NCBI RefSeq assembly: GCF_039555335.1 | Contig: NC_092646.1 | Location: 27,271,780 to 27,335,779, forward strand | Length of the DNA: 64,000 nt | Direction of reading: 5' to 3' | From: Amphiura filiformis | Lineage: Eukaryota > Echinodermata > Ophiuroidea > Amphilepidida > Amphiuridae | Shown: piece after piece, positions 1 to 12,491 of the stretch | Numbering within the stretch: position 1 is the stretch's first letter | Layout: each line of letters begins with the position of its first letter | Notes under the pieces: model-generated | The model's database searches: none | What the model saw: only the letters and a program-made list of their open reading frames with translations | Told to the model about the DNA's origin: nothing | Made by a program: the position numbers and the translations under genes

Positions 1-1178
1 GATAGGAAGGAAAATCAACGGAAGTAGCAAAGAAATCAAAATGAAGGGACCATCTTGGATTAAAATTCGTTAAATCACGTTAAAATATGGTTTCTGGTCT
101 AGATGCGCTCTGCAGGGACTCACGAGGGTTCAGAGGTCAAGTCCGCCCCTTAGATGTCAGCAGAATGGCCCAAATTTTGAATATGTTATAGAGTAAACTA
201 TAAGGTAAAAATATAGATGGGAGGGAAAATCAACGGAAGTACAAAAGAAATCAAAATGAAGGGACCATCTTGGATTAAAATTCGTTGAATTATGATTTCT
301 GGTCTATACGTGCTCTGTATGGACACAGGAGGGTTCAGAGGTCAAATCCGCCCCTTAGATGTCAGCAGAATGGCCCAAATTTTGGGTATGTTATAGAGTA
401 AAGTATAAGGTAAAAATATAGATAGGAAGGAAAATCAACGGAAGTAGCAAAGAAATCAAAATGAAGGGACCATCTTGGATTAAAATTCGTTAAATCACAT
501 TAAAATATGGTTTCTGGTCTAGATGCGCTCTGCAGGGACTCACGAGGGTTCAGAGGTCAAGTCCGCACCTTAGATGTCAGCAGAATGGCCCAAATTTTGA
601 ATATGTTATAGAGTAAACTATAAGGTAAATATATAGATGAGAGGAAAAATCAACGGAAGTACAAAAGAAATCAAAATGAAGGGACCATCTTGGATTAAAA
701 TTCGTTGAATTATGATTTCTGGTCTATACGTGCTCTGTATGGACACAGGAGGGTACAGAGGTCAAATCCGCCCCTTAGATGTCAGCGGAATGGCCCAAAT
801 TTTGGGTATGTTATATAGTAAAGTATAAGGTAAAAATATAGATAGGAAGGAAAATCACCGGAAATAGCAAAGAAATCAAAATGAAGGGACCATCTTGGAT
901 TAAAATTTGTTAAATCACGTCAAAATATGGTTTCTGGTCTAGATGCGCTCTTCAGGGACTCACGAGGGTTCAGAGGTCAAGTCCGCCCCTTAGATGTCAG
1001 CAGAATGGCCCAAATTTTGAATATGTTATAGAGTAAACTATAAGGTAAAAATATAGATGGGAGGGAAAATCAACGGAAGTAGCAAAGAAATCAAAATGAA
1101 GGACCATCTTGGATTAAAATTCGTTAAATCACGTTAAAATATGGTTTCTGGTCTAGATGCGCTCTGCAGGGACTCACC
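1..1178. repeat. Satellite array with 420-bp higher-order unit
   Basis: The 420-bp unit starts at 1, 421 and 841 and is made of two related monomers, about 215 bp (starting GATAGGAAGG) and 205 bp (starting GATGGGAGGG at 216 and 636). The last monomer, at 1056, is internally more like the first type and breaks off at about 1178, where the sequence changes abruptly. Copies differ at only a few positions, so the array is young or homogenised. It begins before the window, so its full length is unknown. No coding potential. Confidence 0.93.
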
Positions 1179-1570
1179 CGGGAAGGTGGTCTTTGTTCAG
1201 CAGATATAGTTAGGATAATCAAAGTAAGTAGGTAGCAAATTAATTAAAATGTCACTTAATAAAAAAAATGTCAAATAAAAATCGAATAATCAAATTTTTC
1301 AATTCTCAATTTTGGATGCAGGAGGGAAACAGTAAACTCAAAATCAATTGTGAAGAGCCTTATTCTAAAAGCAAACTCATTTCCATTTTGATTGAGCCAA
1401 TAACTGGATTTAAAAGATGTTATTTAGAACAATATTATAGATTGATCTTTTTTAATGCCAAGTAAAATATAAAAAAAACATGTATAAAAAAAAAAGAGGA
1501 AGAGGGGCTTTCTTATTTTCAATTTTTTATCGTAAAATCAGTGTAAACACCCTACTTAGGCATTAATAGC
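1179..1570. other. AT-rich spacer, nothing recognised
   Basis: A-rich unique-looking sequence following the satellite edge. A 65-codon open frame at 1268-1465 has low-complexity composition and no recognisable motif, so I do not call it a gene. Confidence 0.4.
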
Positions 1571-1870
1571 TGTGCAATAATTATGAGCCGGGGGGGTAAA
1601 ATTTTCGAACGGCTCGCCAAAAATCGCTTGCCCCCCCCCTTACATGTACACATGCCAAATTTTGGGGATCCCAATTTGCAAACCTTAAATGTTCTAGATA
1701 TGTTGTGAGCGCAGCGAGCAGGAAAATTTGCATATTAAAGTGTTTCATGAATGTGTGCCTAAATCGCTTGCCCCCCCCCTCGGCTCGCCAAAATTGCTTC
1801 CCCCCTTTTTCGGCTCGCCAAAAATTTCTTGAAGAATTGAAGAAACCTCAAAAAAGGAAGCTGGAGGGGA
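1571..1870. repeat. Fragment of G/C-tract dispersed repeat (CTCGCCAAAA family)
   Basis: Contains runs of C next to GGCTCGCCAAAAATCGCTTG and the phrase GAGCGCAGCGAGCAGGAAAA. The same phrases recur at 21215-21440, 36416-36858 and 49530-49720, where a more complete palindromic copy (36416-36858) can be seen. This copy looks truncated and internally reduplicated. Confidence 0.7.
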
Positions 1871-2823
1871 TGTGAAACATGTTTATTTTGTCTAATTTTG
1901 CATAACAATATAAACATAAATAATATACAAAACATCAATAATACAAATAGGTATAATAGGTTGCATTGCTTATATTACTCAAGGTTTATTAGAAAAATGC
2001 ACTTCGCAGCCAAAGGCTGATTTACATACATTGCACATATAAAAACACAAAAGCTAAATAATGAATGGCAAATAAATATAAATTGACAATATTTTAAACA
2101 AAGACACTTCAAATGCAAATAACCTTCCCTGTTCGCTCATACAAACTGTCACTCACATTTACACAACTGCAACACCCACTTTAAAACACCCACCACTCAC
2201 CAAATATCACCAATAAATAATTTATACAGTTAAATAGTTTACCAGTGCAGTGATTTATTTATTGTTTGACTTATACCCTGTTCCGGAAAAATACACAACT
2301 AATTTTTTTGGAATTAAAAATATATTATGTTTTGCCAAATGAAGCATATTGTTATTGTTATCATTAATTACACAGGATAAAACTTTGATACAAATTAGGC
2401 TAATTTCATGCAAAAATTCACAATTTCACTATTTTATACCAAAATCAATGTTTTTCTTTGAGTTGGGAGGGGGGGGGTTCACACCCTTGCCCTTTCCCCA
2501 CACAGTACATGCCACTGAAAATTTGCCATGAATGATAAGCATACTAGAGTGTCACAGAAAAAAGACTTTTTAAAGTCTTTAACGTTAAATTGTTAAAAGA
2601 CTAGGAAAAATTTAATCTAGGCATTATCAAAATGTTTACTCAATATTTGATACCACAAAGGTTAGAAATTAAAGTTTAAACTAAGAATCCGAAAAAAATC
2701 ATGAGACTAAAAATAATTCATCAGGCAATCTGACCAAGGCTGCCGCATGTGTGCCTAACTGGGTTTGAAGACCCCCATACAATGTTTGATATTCACCATA
2801 CTATATGAAAAGTATACATTTTC
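1871..2823. other. AT-rich non-coding stretch with one short repeat fragment
   Basis: No gene is visible. 2275-2350 (CCTGTTCCGGAAAAATACAC to TTTTGCCAAATGAAGCATA) matches both arms of the palindromic element at 57255-57855 and is probably one end of a decayed copy. The rest is simple AT-rich sequence. Confidence 0.5.
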
Positions 2824-3446
2824 TTAAGGGATGGGGTATGAGCGTTTGGACAGTATTTATTGTGGGACATTAGAGCACATCAGACATATCGAATTGCATT
2901 CTGAATACAAAGAATGTCCTTCTGATATCAAAATAATTTCGATTTTTTTTTTTTTTAATTCGCAATGTAAAAATTGTAATACACATTTTATGGCAAATGA
3001 TTAAAAATTTATATTTTTGATATATAACGGTACTCGAAGTAAACTTTATAAATCTGATGATATGTACTTAAAGTGTATGTAGGTGGGATGAAAATCCGGC
3101 GATCAATTGAAAATTTTGACCTTTCGTATTGAAGATATGGATTTTTTTCAAAATTTTCAATTGATCGTCGGCTTTTCCTCCCAGCTACATACATTTTAAG
3201 ATATCATTAGATTTATAAAATTTACTTCGAGGACTGTTATATATCAAAAATGTAAAAAATATCAAATTTTAATGCTTTATAATTTGTATTATATCGTGAA
3301 TTTCAAAAAAATAAAATTATTTGATATCAGAAAGACATTCTTCGTATTCAGAATGCAATTTAATATGTCTGATATGCTCTCATGTGAGTCATGTCCCACA
3401 AAAAACACAGTCCAAACGCTCAAAATGCTCATTCCAGATCCCTTAA
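2824..3446. mobile_element. Palindromic TTAA-flanked MITE (family A)
   Basis: The two halves are imperfect inverted repeats over almost the whole length, pivoting near 3135. The ends read TTAAGGGAT and ATCCCTTAA, so the flanking TTAA is probably the target duplication, as in piggyBac or Kolobok elements. It has no coding capacity, so it is a non-autonomous foldback-type element. Related copies occur at 23405-26770 (split by nested insertions), at 49140-49450 (half) and, diverged, at 54040-54370. Confidence 0.85.
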
Positions 3447-4847
3447 AGGAAATTGTATGAGTAATCCAAAGATGTCAGAATGTTTTTTCAAAACAATGTA
3501 TAGATAATGCATGATTAGTTGTCAAGACTGAAAGTGTCAGTCAACAAATTGATCTTTTTCACGTTTCTTTGTTGCCATAATATTTTTAACTCTATACCCA
3601 GGCCTGAAATGTTATAATGTATTATATGAGCCATTCCATGTCAACTCCAGGGATGTGCACCGCAGCACCTCTTCAATTTTTTTCTTTTTCTGTATGGTGG
3701 TAGATATTGATGAGAAAGTAAAATCCTGAAAATTTGAGCTTCATACTCTATTTCGTTTTCCCGTGGCATCAATTTGAAATTTAGGGGGGTCAGCGTAAAA
3801 AATGTGTCGCAACGCGAAAGACGATGTTTGGAGGTCCAAAAATGTATAAAGGGAACCCCCAACAACATCAGTTAGGTTTGCCTACTCACATATATGTCAT
3901 TCCAACCACATCAACAAAATGGGTTGTGAAATATAGTGAAGTTGCCCTCTAATTTGCATAATTAATGAGCTAATTGTATAAATGATAATTATGCAAATTA
4001 GGGCAGCTAGCTAATTAATTATACATAAATTATCTGGAAGTCATCAGGAACACTTTGACCAAGTTTGAAGCCAATATTCTGTTAAATAAAAATGTAATGA
4101 ACATTTATTCATTGTTTTCAGCAAAATATTGGTAAAAATTACATATTAATGAGCACTTTCAAGTCATATAATAGGCAAAATAACGAATTGTCGATCATAA
4201 GAGGATGTACCTTCTGCAACAGCGTACTTTTCATGGAATAACATGATTGCGCAATCTGCATGACCGAACCTTGACCTTGCCTAGCAACGACCGTGTGATT
4301 TGTCAATTCTCAAAAGCTGTGTTTGCGCTGTAAGCGCCGGTCTTTGCGTAGTATGCTCTACGCGAATAAATAACTGTGTGTACCCAAGTTGGCTCTCATG
4401 ATCAAGAATTAAATATTTTGCCTATTGCTCATATTGATTATTGATAAAAACAATACAATACAAAGAAATTTAAAATATTTGTATTATGAATACTGTATGT
4501 CCGATTAGCTTTGAAGGCATGTTGATCAGTATTCTTTGCCCTACTCAATTAATCTGCTTTAAAACATGAATAGAGTACTTCAAAAATGCCTCAAATACCA
4601 CCTTAAAAGACACTTCTGACTCATCAAATTACTGAACTGTTAATGCAATTTAATATCAACAGAATACTTTATGTTGCAAAGAATGTCACCGCTAATTTAC
4701 AGAAAAAGAGAGCTTGGGACTCTGGCTTGGAGGGCAAAGCTATCACAGTGAGCAAGTCTGCAGACTTCTCGAGTATTTAAACTCGATCCTGACTACCGGG
4801 CCTGACTACAATGCAAAATAAAAATTAAGCATAAAAATACTACTCTA
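3447..4847. other. Non-coding stretch, nothing recognised
   Basis: AT-rich sequence with no open frame that shows a protein motif on either strand. A 75-codon minus-strand frame at 3641-3868 has no recognisable features. No tRNA-like promoter boxes, no palindromic element and no tandem repeat was noticed. Confidence 0.4.
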
Positions 4848-5914
4848 TGAGGGGCGGTCAAAAAGTTCGTAGAACAAGGTATGCTAATTTGTTGCACAGT
4901 AATGAATTTGGTATCATTTGAAAGCTTGTTCCTTCAAAACATTATTGTAAAAATATTCGATTTTTGCATCACTGTATATGGTTAGGACACCCTGCAGAAG
5001 AAGCCTACCTCCTTGAATTCACAGGTACTACCAGAAGTGAACACAGGGTCATCATGTAATTTGCTCCAGACAGATGTGAAACCCATTTGAAATTTAATAA
5101 TGTACAGTTGCTGTAAATGGTAATGAAGTCCTTGATATTCAACAGTAACGAAATTGTCCTTCGAGCTCAAGGATGGAAAATAAAATATACCATCTCTGAT
5201 GAAAGTGTTTTTAATATAAATCTATCAACATTTGGGTATTCCAGGGTGTCTTCTAGATGAGGGTCCCAGAATCTTCTTACAAAAAATATATAACACCTCC
5301 TATACACTTAGAATAAGGACAGAGTCATCAATATTTGGCAAAAGGTGACTGGAATTATGAGTCCCTTCAGTGGAAGCACCTGGATCTCCATTCTCCCACC
5401 CCTAAGAAGATCATCACTTGGTCACTATAGGTCAAGGTCTTCTCATCGCTGTTTTCTGAGATGCAGAGAGAGTCTTGATGACAGATCACTTGTCAAATGA
5501 AAGCACAATCATAGGCATATATCATACAATTTTGATTATAGCAAAATTGTGGCAAGCCATCAAGTGAAGAAGGTTGGTGGGAGGAATGGAACTGTTCTTG
5601 GATCGAGTCCTGTACACTATTCTCAGTTTGTCAAGCTGCCATTCACAATAGAGGGGTCGGATAACTATAGCAACCAGATTGTGGTCCAGGCATGGCCTCC
5701 AGTTAGCGAAACCTATTTCGGAAATTTATGCTGATGAGCCTTCACTGAAGAGTGGCTCAGGGAGCAATCGAAAGACTTCCATTTTGTTGACATAGGTTTC
5801 AGGAAAAATTGAGACAGGTGCATTAAGGTATGTAGAGTGACGATGTTCAAGAATGAGAATTTGGTTAGTACTCTTTCAAGTACCTTGTTCTACGAACTTA
5901 TTGACCGTCCCTGC
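4848..5914 (+). mobile_element. Decayed mariner-type element
   Basis: Terminal inverted repeats: left TGAGGGGCGGTCAAAAAGTT, right the near-complement AACTTATTGACCGTCCCTGC, with TA on each side (4846-4847 and 5915-5916). The TIRs continue as TCGTAGAACAAGGTA. Inside, 5747-5800 reads EEWLREQSKDFHFVDIGF before a stop, with DRCIKVC in the next stretch, which resembles the C-terminal end of mariner transposases. The remaining 5' part shows no intact transposase, so the element is inactive. Assignment rests on TIR plus TA plus this motif. Confidence 0.75.
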
Positions 5915-6010
5915 TACCTTCCAGTGGGTATTAGTTTGTACAAGGTCCTATACACACGCTTAGCCAGGAATAACATAATAATGGCATCGATAATTGGAGA
6001 CTTGTTATTG

Positions 6011-6416
6011 TTAAAGGGTGTCTCCGGCAATCACAACATGCCTTGTATGTTAGAAAAATAATTATTAAGCACAAATCACATGGTTTTATTTAAACCAAAC
6101 CCATTTTGACCATAAAAACAGATAAAAATAGTCGGCACTCAACACGCGATATTCAAAATTCCCGCGCCAAAATTGTCTAGTGCAATGACGTCATGGTTAC
6201 CTGTGCTCAATTGTTGTCAGCCTTCATTGTATTAACTTCATTGCACCTGGCAATTTCGGCACCTGGGAATTTTGAATATCACAAGTTGAGAGACAGCTGT
6301 ATTAATTTGTTTTTATGGTCAATATGAGTTTGTTTCAGATAAAACCATGTGATTCATGCTTGATTAATTTTCTTATCATATGGCATAATGTTGAGATTGC
6401 CGGAGACATCCTTTAA
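6011..6416. mobile_element. TTAA-flanked MITE (family B)
   Basis: Ends are TTAAAGGGTGTCTCCGGCAA and, inverted, TTGCCGGAGACATCCTTTAA in pattern (GATTGCCGGAGACATCCTTTAA). The inner arms are also inverted copies of each other (GACCATAAAAACA against TTTTTATGGTCAA; CGATATTCAAAATTCCC against GGGAATTTTGAATATC). No coding capacity. A larger relative, broken by other insertions, lies at 44783-46995. Confidence 0.8.
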
Positions 6417-7714
6417 TGATAGGCCTAGTTAAGCCGAATAAAATAAAAACATGTTTAGCATCCAGGTTTTTGAAAAATTAGGAAGGAGGAGGGGCTTCTT
6501 TTTTTTTTTTAATGGTGGAAAACCCTAGTTGGTCTGCTTTTGCATTGCAAAAAAAGGAGCAGGCCTGTTTTATTTTATTTTTCTGGTAGGTTTAAATAGG
6601 CCCCTATACTGATCACAAAACTTTCCTTTAAAGGGGCATTGAGAGATATCGCGCACAGAACGCCCTCAATTTCGGTCAAACTAGCTCAAAGTCTGGTTTT
6701 TTACATATACGTAATGGTTATACATATACAAATCTTAATCTGAAATAAAGCGAAATTCGGCGTCTTTCGGGTAAAATTTCATGATTTTCTAATAAAAGTA
6801 TAGATCTATACATAAAATTCCCGTTGATTTTAGCTTAATGCGTGCATTGCATCATGGGAATGAGCCATAACATTTACGTTAGCGAGCGAGTGAAACAGTG
6901 TTGTTGTACATGGTGCGATACACCCAGGACGATATGTAACTATTCGTTTCTTTAGCTTCAAGGGTCAGTTTAGTCATCCTCAGGAACCAACTGAAGTTGG
7001 AAAACTTTACATTTCAACCGTTGCGTGTGATGACGATGTATGTACTGTGTTCAGTCTGAGACGAATATACCGGTACCTACGCACGAGTGCAGAATTCGAC
7101 AGCATGCACTTCTTCTCTCTGTTCAGCAACTGGATGCATGTTCAATATGCATTGCAATTTCATTATTTGCAACATCAACTACTAGTACCATGTATGTATG
7201 TAGCCGATCCTGTGTAAGTGAGGACGCGATAAACATTCTGATGAGCCTAATGGTGAAGTACATCAATACTAGACTATAGTCAGCGCTATAACTAGGCCTA
7301 TTGCACATGAATTAGTAGTGATCAAAGCATTACTTCACATGCTGGGCAAATAGGAGCAAATGCATGAATGGGGTGCAAATGTACATGATAAAAACATGAA
7401 AAGGGGGGGGAACATCATGGAAAATCAACGGAGCATTCAAGAATGATTTACTCGAGTCTAACTCTAGCTTCCATGGCATGGGATGGCGATAAACTGGAAA
7501 TGACTTGATGGCAGCTGCCAGCCATGCCAGCAGGGACTCAATTCAAGAAGAAATGCCATCGCATGATCGATAGCTCTTTTTTTTTTTTTTTTCCGGGGAT
7601 GTGACACCTGATATGAGACCTTTGACTGACATTCAAAGTTGATGAAATGTCATCGTATTATTATGTAGTTGATCATGTACTACATACAACAAGTAGTAAA
7701 TGGTGTTCATTATG

Positions 7715-8104
7715 TTAGGTGGTACTACACCCCTGATAAATTTTGTGACTAATTTTGCATTTTTCTCAAAAAAATAGCTATGCATTGGTATCAAAAAATA
7801 GCTATGCATTGGTAACAAAAATTATGTATATCATAGGGGCAAGGAATCCAATTACTTCATTGAAATTTCAGTGATTCAAGAAAGTGGTTCATTTACATTA
7901 AGAAATTAGGTACATTCTAGCGGTACCTCTTTTCTTATCATAAATAACGTACCGTTTGTCTAGAGTCACTGAAATAATTATTCCAGTGTAGTAACTGGAT
8001 TCCTTGCCCCTATAATATACATTAATTTTGTTACCAGTGTCAGTGTGTTATTATTTTTGAGAAAAATAGTCACAAATTTATCTAGGGTGTAGTACCACCT
8101 TAAG
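7715..8104. mobile_element. TTAA-type MITE (family C), copy 1
   Basis: Palindromic element with termini GGTGGTACTACACCC and GGGTGTAGTACCACC and inner arms containing GGGGCAAGGAATCCA and its complement. The left flanking tetramer is TTAG, the right TTAA, so the duplication is slightly decayed. The family also occurs at 8344-8706 and 26916-27276. Confidence 0.8.
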
Positions 8105-8105
8105 C

Positions 8106-8930
8106 CATGGATTTTCAGGTAATAAATTTGTGCCCGGTACCCGACTCATTTTTCGGGCTGGTAATATGGTACCCAAAATTTTTTAACAAATATTTTATTC
8201 CTTTTTTTTTTTTTTCTGGACCTACACGTAGAGCTATTTTTTATAAATGCTAGGATCATTCATGGTCGACTTACAAAAAAAAGGTTTATGTTTTTAATAT
8301 ACAAATTGATAATTTGTATTCATGTTCCATTGTTCATACTCTATTAAGGTATTTACACCTGTAGTAAATTGTGACCATTTTTGAATTTTTCTCAAAAAAT
8401 AATAACACACTGGTAACAAAAGTTATGTATATTATTGGGGCAAGGAATCCAATTACTACACTGAAATTTAATTGACTCAAGACAAGTGGTTCAGTATATA
8501 TGATCGGATACGAGGTACATCCCAGCGGTACCTCATTTCTTATCCTAAATAACGGACCGCTTGTCTTGTGTCACTGAAATTCCAGTGTAGGAACTGGATT
8601 CATTGCCCCTATATTATACATAACTTTTTTTACCAGTGTGTTATAAGTTTTTGAGAAAAAGCAAAAATAGTCACAAATTTACCCCATGGGTGTAGTACCC
8701 CCTTAATGATTTCAAAATGCATTGAATTTGTATATATTGAAATCGAGTACCGGTATAACATGAACACAAATATCACTTTGCATAAAAAAACACAACAACC
8801 ATGAATGATCCCAGCATTTAGCTCTAGGTCAAGGGACACACTCCAATACTGGAAAAATAATTTTTGTTGAAATTTCGGTACCTGGGCAGGAATTTCCTGC
8901 CGGGTAATGTAATCTTAGGCGGAACCCGTG
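8106..8930. repeat. Palindromic repeat with a family C MITE in its loop
   Basis: GAGCTATTTTTTATAAATGC followed by TAGGATCATTCATGGT on the left matches inverted CATGAATGATCCCAGCATTT with AGCTCTAGGTC on the right, and GGTACCC-type sequence lies toward both ends. A family C element (8344-8706) sits in the loop. A partial relative occurs at about 9010-9180. Exact ends are unclear. Confidence 0.5.
8344..8706. mobile_element. TTAA-type MITE (family C), copy 2
   Basis: Flanked by TTAA at 8344-8347 and 8703-8706. It shares the GGGGCAAGGAATCCA arms and the TCTTGT-anchored central region with 7715-8104. The right terminus GGGTGTAGTACCCCC is typical of the family, while the left terminus has drifted (GGTATTTACACC). 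Confidence 0.8.
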
Positions 8931-9248
8931 AGCAGTGTTCATAAGCATAAAGTTTTAAATTATGAAAAGTTTAACATAAGTTATTATTTGTAGGCCTATT
9001 CATGTCATTAGTCTATTGACATATTTCAAAATGGATACAAATCCAATGCATTTTGAAGTGCCAATTATAACTTTGCATATTGAAAACACAAAATGTAACT
9101 TTTTTATTTTTTGAAAAGTCAACCATGGCTGATCCTAGCATTTAGCTCTTTGGTCCAGGGACACTCCAAATCCAAAAATAAAATCCAATTTTTGGACAAT
9201 TTGTGGAATTTGTCAAAAAACTAGGGGTGGAACTTTACTCAAACATGG

Positions 9249-9382
9249 GACTTTACTATACTATACTATACTATACTATACTATACTATACTATACTATA
9301 CTACATACTATACTATACTATACTATACTATACTATACTATACTATACTATACTATACTATACTATACTATACTATACTATA
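9249..9382. repeat. Pentanucleotide microsatellite (ACTAT)n
   Basis: About 26 copies of the 5-bp unit TATAC, with one interruption near 9301-9307 and decay at 9381. The 94-codon open frame across it (9203-9487) exists only because the repeat has no stop codon in that frame. Confidence 0.97.
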
Positions 9383-9499
9383 ATACTATACCCATGTTCT
9401 GGGAAAAGTGAGGTGTTTTTGTATAATTATTGTAATTTACAATGTTATATATTAAAAGAAAAGGAGCAGAATAAAATAAAAGAGTAATTAAATTTATTT

Positions 9500-10620
9500 C
9501 CATAAAAGACTTCAATTTCTTCAATACTGTGTCCACTTTCCATGTTCTTATATGTTTGTAGCTGTACCAGTGGTTTGATCCTGGATCATCAACACATAGT
9601 GTTCATACAGTACATGGCCCATTCACTCTGTGAGTGGTCCAAGAGAGAAATTATTTTGGCATACACATGCCCTGTGTCTTACATGTAGTTGTACGCATTG
9701 ACTGACTGGCTATATAATATGGGGATATTATAGTGTGCATGCAGTGAAGGGCCTGTGGGGCTATTTTCTTTGGAAAGGGGGGGGGGCTATCAGTGACCAG
9801 ATTGCATTGTTTTTTGTCACCTACATGTATCTGAAGTGAAGTTGATAATATTTATGACCACACCCCCTTATCCATATCAGCAAATATAAAGTTATATGGG
9901 CACTGTCAGTTAGAAGGACAGAACCCTGTCCCTGAAATTTGAAAGTAAACAAGGTTTTTAAGCATTGGATAGGTTGGACGGCCATGATGATACCTCATTT
10001 ACAATCTTTTTCATTTTTCAATTTCAATTGTAAAAAAACCCTCCATGTTCCACACATTTAGTGGAAAACAATTTGACCCCTTTAGTAGCCTATGCCAAAC
10101 CTATCATGATCCTCCACTTATTTGGGACCCCTCCTAAGAACTGGCAGCACCCTGATGACATATTGTTGAGTTAAAAAAGCTTACCCAAGCACTGAATACC
10201 AGTATGAATGTTGAGTCCACCCCAGACCCCAGTTATAACAAGTCACCAAAAATTCAGGGCAAGTCAAGTCATTTCAAGTCACTTGATTGAAGCGTAAATG
10301 TAAAAAGCAAAAGTCAGAAGTGTAAAAAGCATGTCAGAATTTTAGAAAATTATATTTGCAAGTGATTTATGGATACTTTTGTGTGTGGGTATGCACTTGT
10401 GTTTCTAGGTGTTTGTGCTTTGTGAAATTGTTTAACCCAAATGCAATTTGTATAAGTTGAAACAAAATTCTGACTTAGTTTACACTTCTGGCTTTTGATT
10501 GTGTTTATTGGTTAGGGTTAGGATGTGGGTTTGAATACAGTATCTGTGGTTTGCATAAAGGGTCAATGTGTTACTATGATCCTGATTGGATTTTCTCTAG
10601 GGTTTTCTGATATCGTATGA
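9500..10620. other. Non-coding stretch, nothing recognised
   Basis: No exon-like open frame with splice sites, no inverted-repeat element and no tandem repeat noticed. Confidence 0.4.
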
Positions 10621-11112
10621 CCCCGCATTAGGGAGCTGTCACTTTCTTCGGGAGGGGGTCCCAAATATACGGGGGGGGTGGTCATAAATTTCCGGACAAA
10701 GAAAAATAAGGGGTCATAAAATTTTTGATGACCAAAATGTAGGAAGTCACAAGATGTCCACAGATAGTGTATTTATGTTATTCAAAAGACAGATTTCAAT
10801 ACAATTTTAGCCTGCCGGGGGTAAGGTGTATTGGTGGTGGACTGGTGGTGGGGAGGGGTGTTTGGGTCATAAAATTGTTGTCGAAATAAGGGGTCGAAAT
10901 TTTATTGATGCTGACTTTTTGTAAATTTGGGACTGGGGGGCAAGGGGTATTTCTCTTGCCCCCCCATTTTTAGGCAACTTGACTCCCCCACAAAAAAAAT
11001 CACACACATTTCAAATTTTTGCTGCAACTTTTTGCTACAAAATTGGTTGATCCCCCCTGAAATTCACTTCCCCCAAGTCCCCCTCCCGAAAAAAATCCTG
11101 GGTCTGCCACTG
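10621..11112. repeat. G/C-tract dispersed repeats
   Basis: Contains repeated phrases such as AAGGGGTCATAAA and runs of G and C. 10925-11112 (CTTGCCCCCCCATTTTTAGG to CTGGGTCTGCCACTG) shares its layout with 35940-36050 in the MFSD6-like 3' region, suggesting a hAT-like MITE family whose ends read near GGTGCCGCCACTG. Boundaries are not secure. Confidence 0.5.
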
Positions 11113-11645
11113 ATTACACGTAATCGTCATGCACTGAGGGAAATTGTATACATAAGCTTACTGGAATACTTCCTTTACATGTAAGTGCATGGTTCTTCAT
11201 GTATAAGCTGTTCTTATTTGAATTTTATAGTGGGAAATTAAACACGATAGTGGACAATATATTGCCGGGATATATTGACATGAAATCATTTATCTTTTCA
11301 AAAGAAAATTAATATAATTAGTACGGCGTAATTTGCTGTTTACATAGTTTGTACACATGTCCATGTGCCCGATCGACGGTCAATTGTTTACGTATCGCGA
11401 GTTGTCACCACAGCTGTCAAATCGTTACCGAATTGCCTTGGCTCAATCCCATAATGCAACGCGAGTGCAAAACTCAAGATCTAGGCACGCTAAGCGTAAA
11501 CGCTCATAAAATGTCGTTTATTTTACTATTTACTGTTTTTTTCTTGAAATTACCACTGCGGTAGGTTTCTCTGGATCCCTTTTATCAATATAAAGTGAAA
11601 TGTTCTCATTCAATTTTCCTGCGAAATCTCTCACTGCCCCTTTAA

Positions 11646-12418
11646 GCACCTGAAGTGCTTCTTATACATTTGTAAGGCTATAGAAGGCTATAGAACTTCT
11701 CGGAAATGCGCTCAGTAAATTCCTGAAATAATAATAATAAATAAAAAGAAAATTTAAGAATCCTCAACAAAGGAAGCGGAAGGGGACACTAAACATGTTT
11801 GTTTTTTACTCAACCTTGAAAAAATAAGTTTCTAAGTGACATGCTGCAAACACATAATCTGGGTTGGGCACACCTGTACAACAGAGTCTTTTAAATTTGT
11901 AGGTCTCTTTAATAGTGAGACAAAGGAGCATGTACAGATGACTTGATATCCACTGCCACTCTCATAGGAATTCCATCTTGAATTTCATCATATACCAAAC
12001 AATTACCTGTCTTGTGTCTATAAAATTTCAGCTCAAGTTGCACTGGTGAAGACCTTCTTTATGTTGGGATTAGAACTGGCTCAGTTCCTTGGATTACAGT
12101 GGCATAGCTATGGGTTGTGGCACCCAGCGATTCAATCATTCTATACTACGGTCACAACCTGAGGTGAACCAAATTATAGAGTTCTCAAGTAATTCTTGGG
12201 CTTGGCTCGACTTCTCGAGTGAGTAACTTACCATTTCATATGGCATGGACATGGTGATGAAAAATTTTTAGCAGGTTGATCGATGAACAGTTTCTTCTGG
12301 AGGTTGCCAAATTTTAATACCTCGTTTATCACACCGGTAACACACATACACATCACGATTGAGGAATCATAAGCAGCAACCAATGAAGCACATACTTGGT
12401 ACATATCATGATTTTCAA
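11646..12418. other. Non-coding stretch left of the Merlin element
   Basis: No gene or element recognised. It ends in the left copy of the Merlin target duplication. Confidence 0.4.
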
Positions 12419-12426
12419 GCACAAAT
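12419..12426. repeat. Target-site duplication, left copy (GCACAAAT)
   Basis: GCACAAAT directly precedes the left Merlin terminus and is repeated exactly after the right terminus at 20666-20673. An 8-bp duplication is the size known for the Merlin superfamily (8-9 bp). Confidence 0.95.
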
Positions 12427-12491
12427 GGCAATATCGTGTTTCACGGCCCACAATAATTGGCGCGAAAGTTGGACTCCCTAGCTTACTGAAA
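12427..12491 (+). repeat. Merlin left terminal inverted repeat
   Basis: 25 bp perfect plus about 40 bp imperfect inverted match to 20601-20665. Begins GGCAATATCGTG. The inner block GACTCCCTAGCTTACT lies 45 bp from the end, against 44 bp on the right side. Confidence 0.93.

Larger units (their letters stand above)
6628..11645. mobile_element. Possible 5-kb TTAA-flanked element with nested insertions
   Basis: TTAAAGGGGCATTGAGAGAT at the left matches inverted ATCTCTCACTGCCCCTTTAA in pattern at the right (AAATCTCTCACTGCCCCTTTAA), each abutting TTAA. The span contains several younger-looking repeats (7715-8104, 8344-8706, 9249-9382). No transposase was recognised. It could be a large non-autonomous element, or two solo ends brought together by chance, so I am only moderately sure the two ends belong to one insertion. 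Confidence 0.5.

Noticed and set aside
5549-6061. Two plus-strand frames of 61 and 74 codons
   Set aside because: They lie in and across the end of the decayed mariner element and a neighbouring MITE. Only the EEWLREQSKDF stretch in another frame resembles real protein.
9203-9487. 94-codon frame rich in Tyr/Thr/Leu
   Set aside because: Product of the (ACTAT)n microsatellite.
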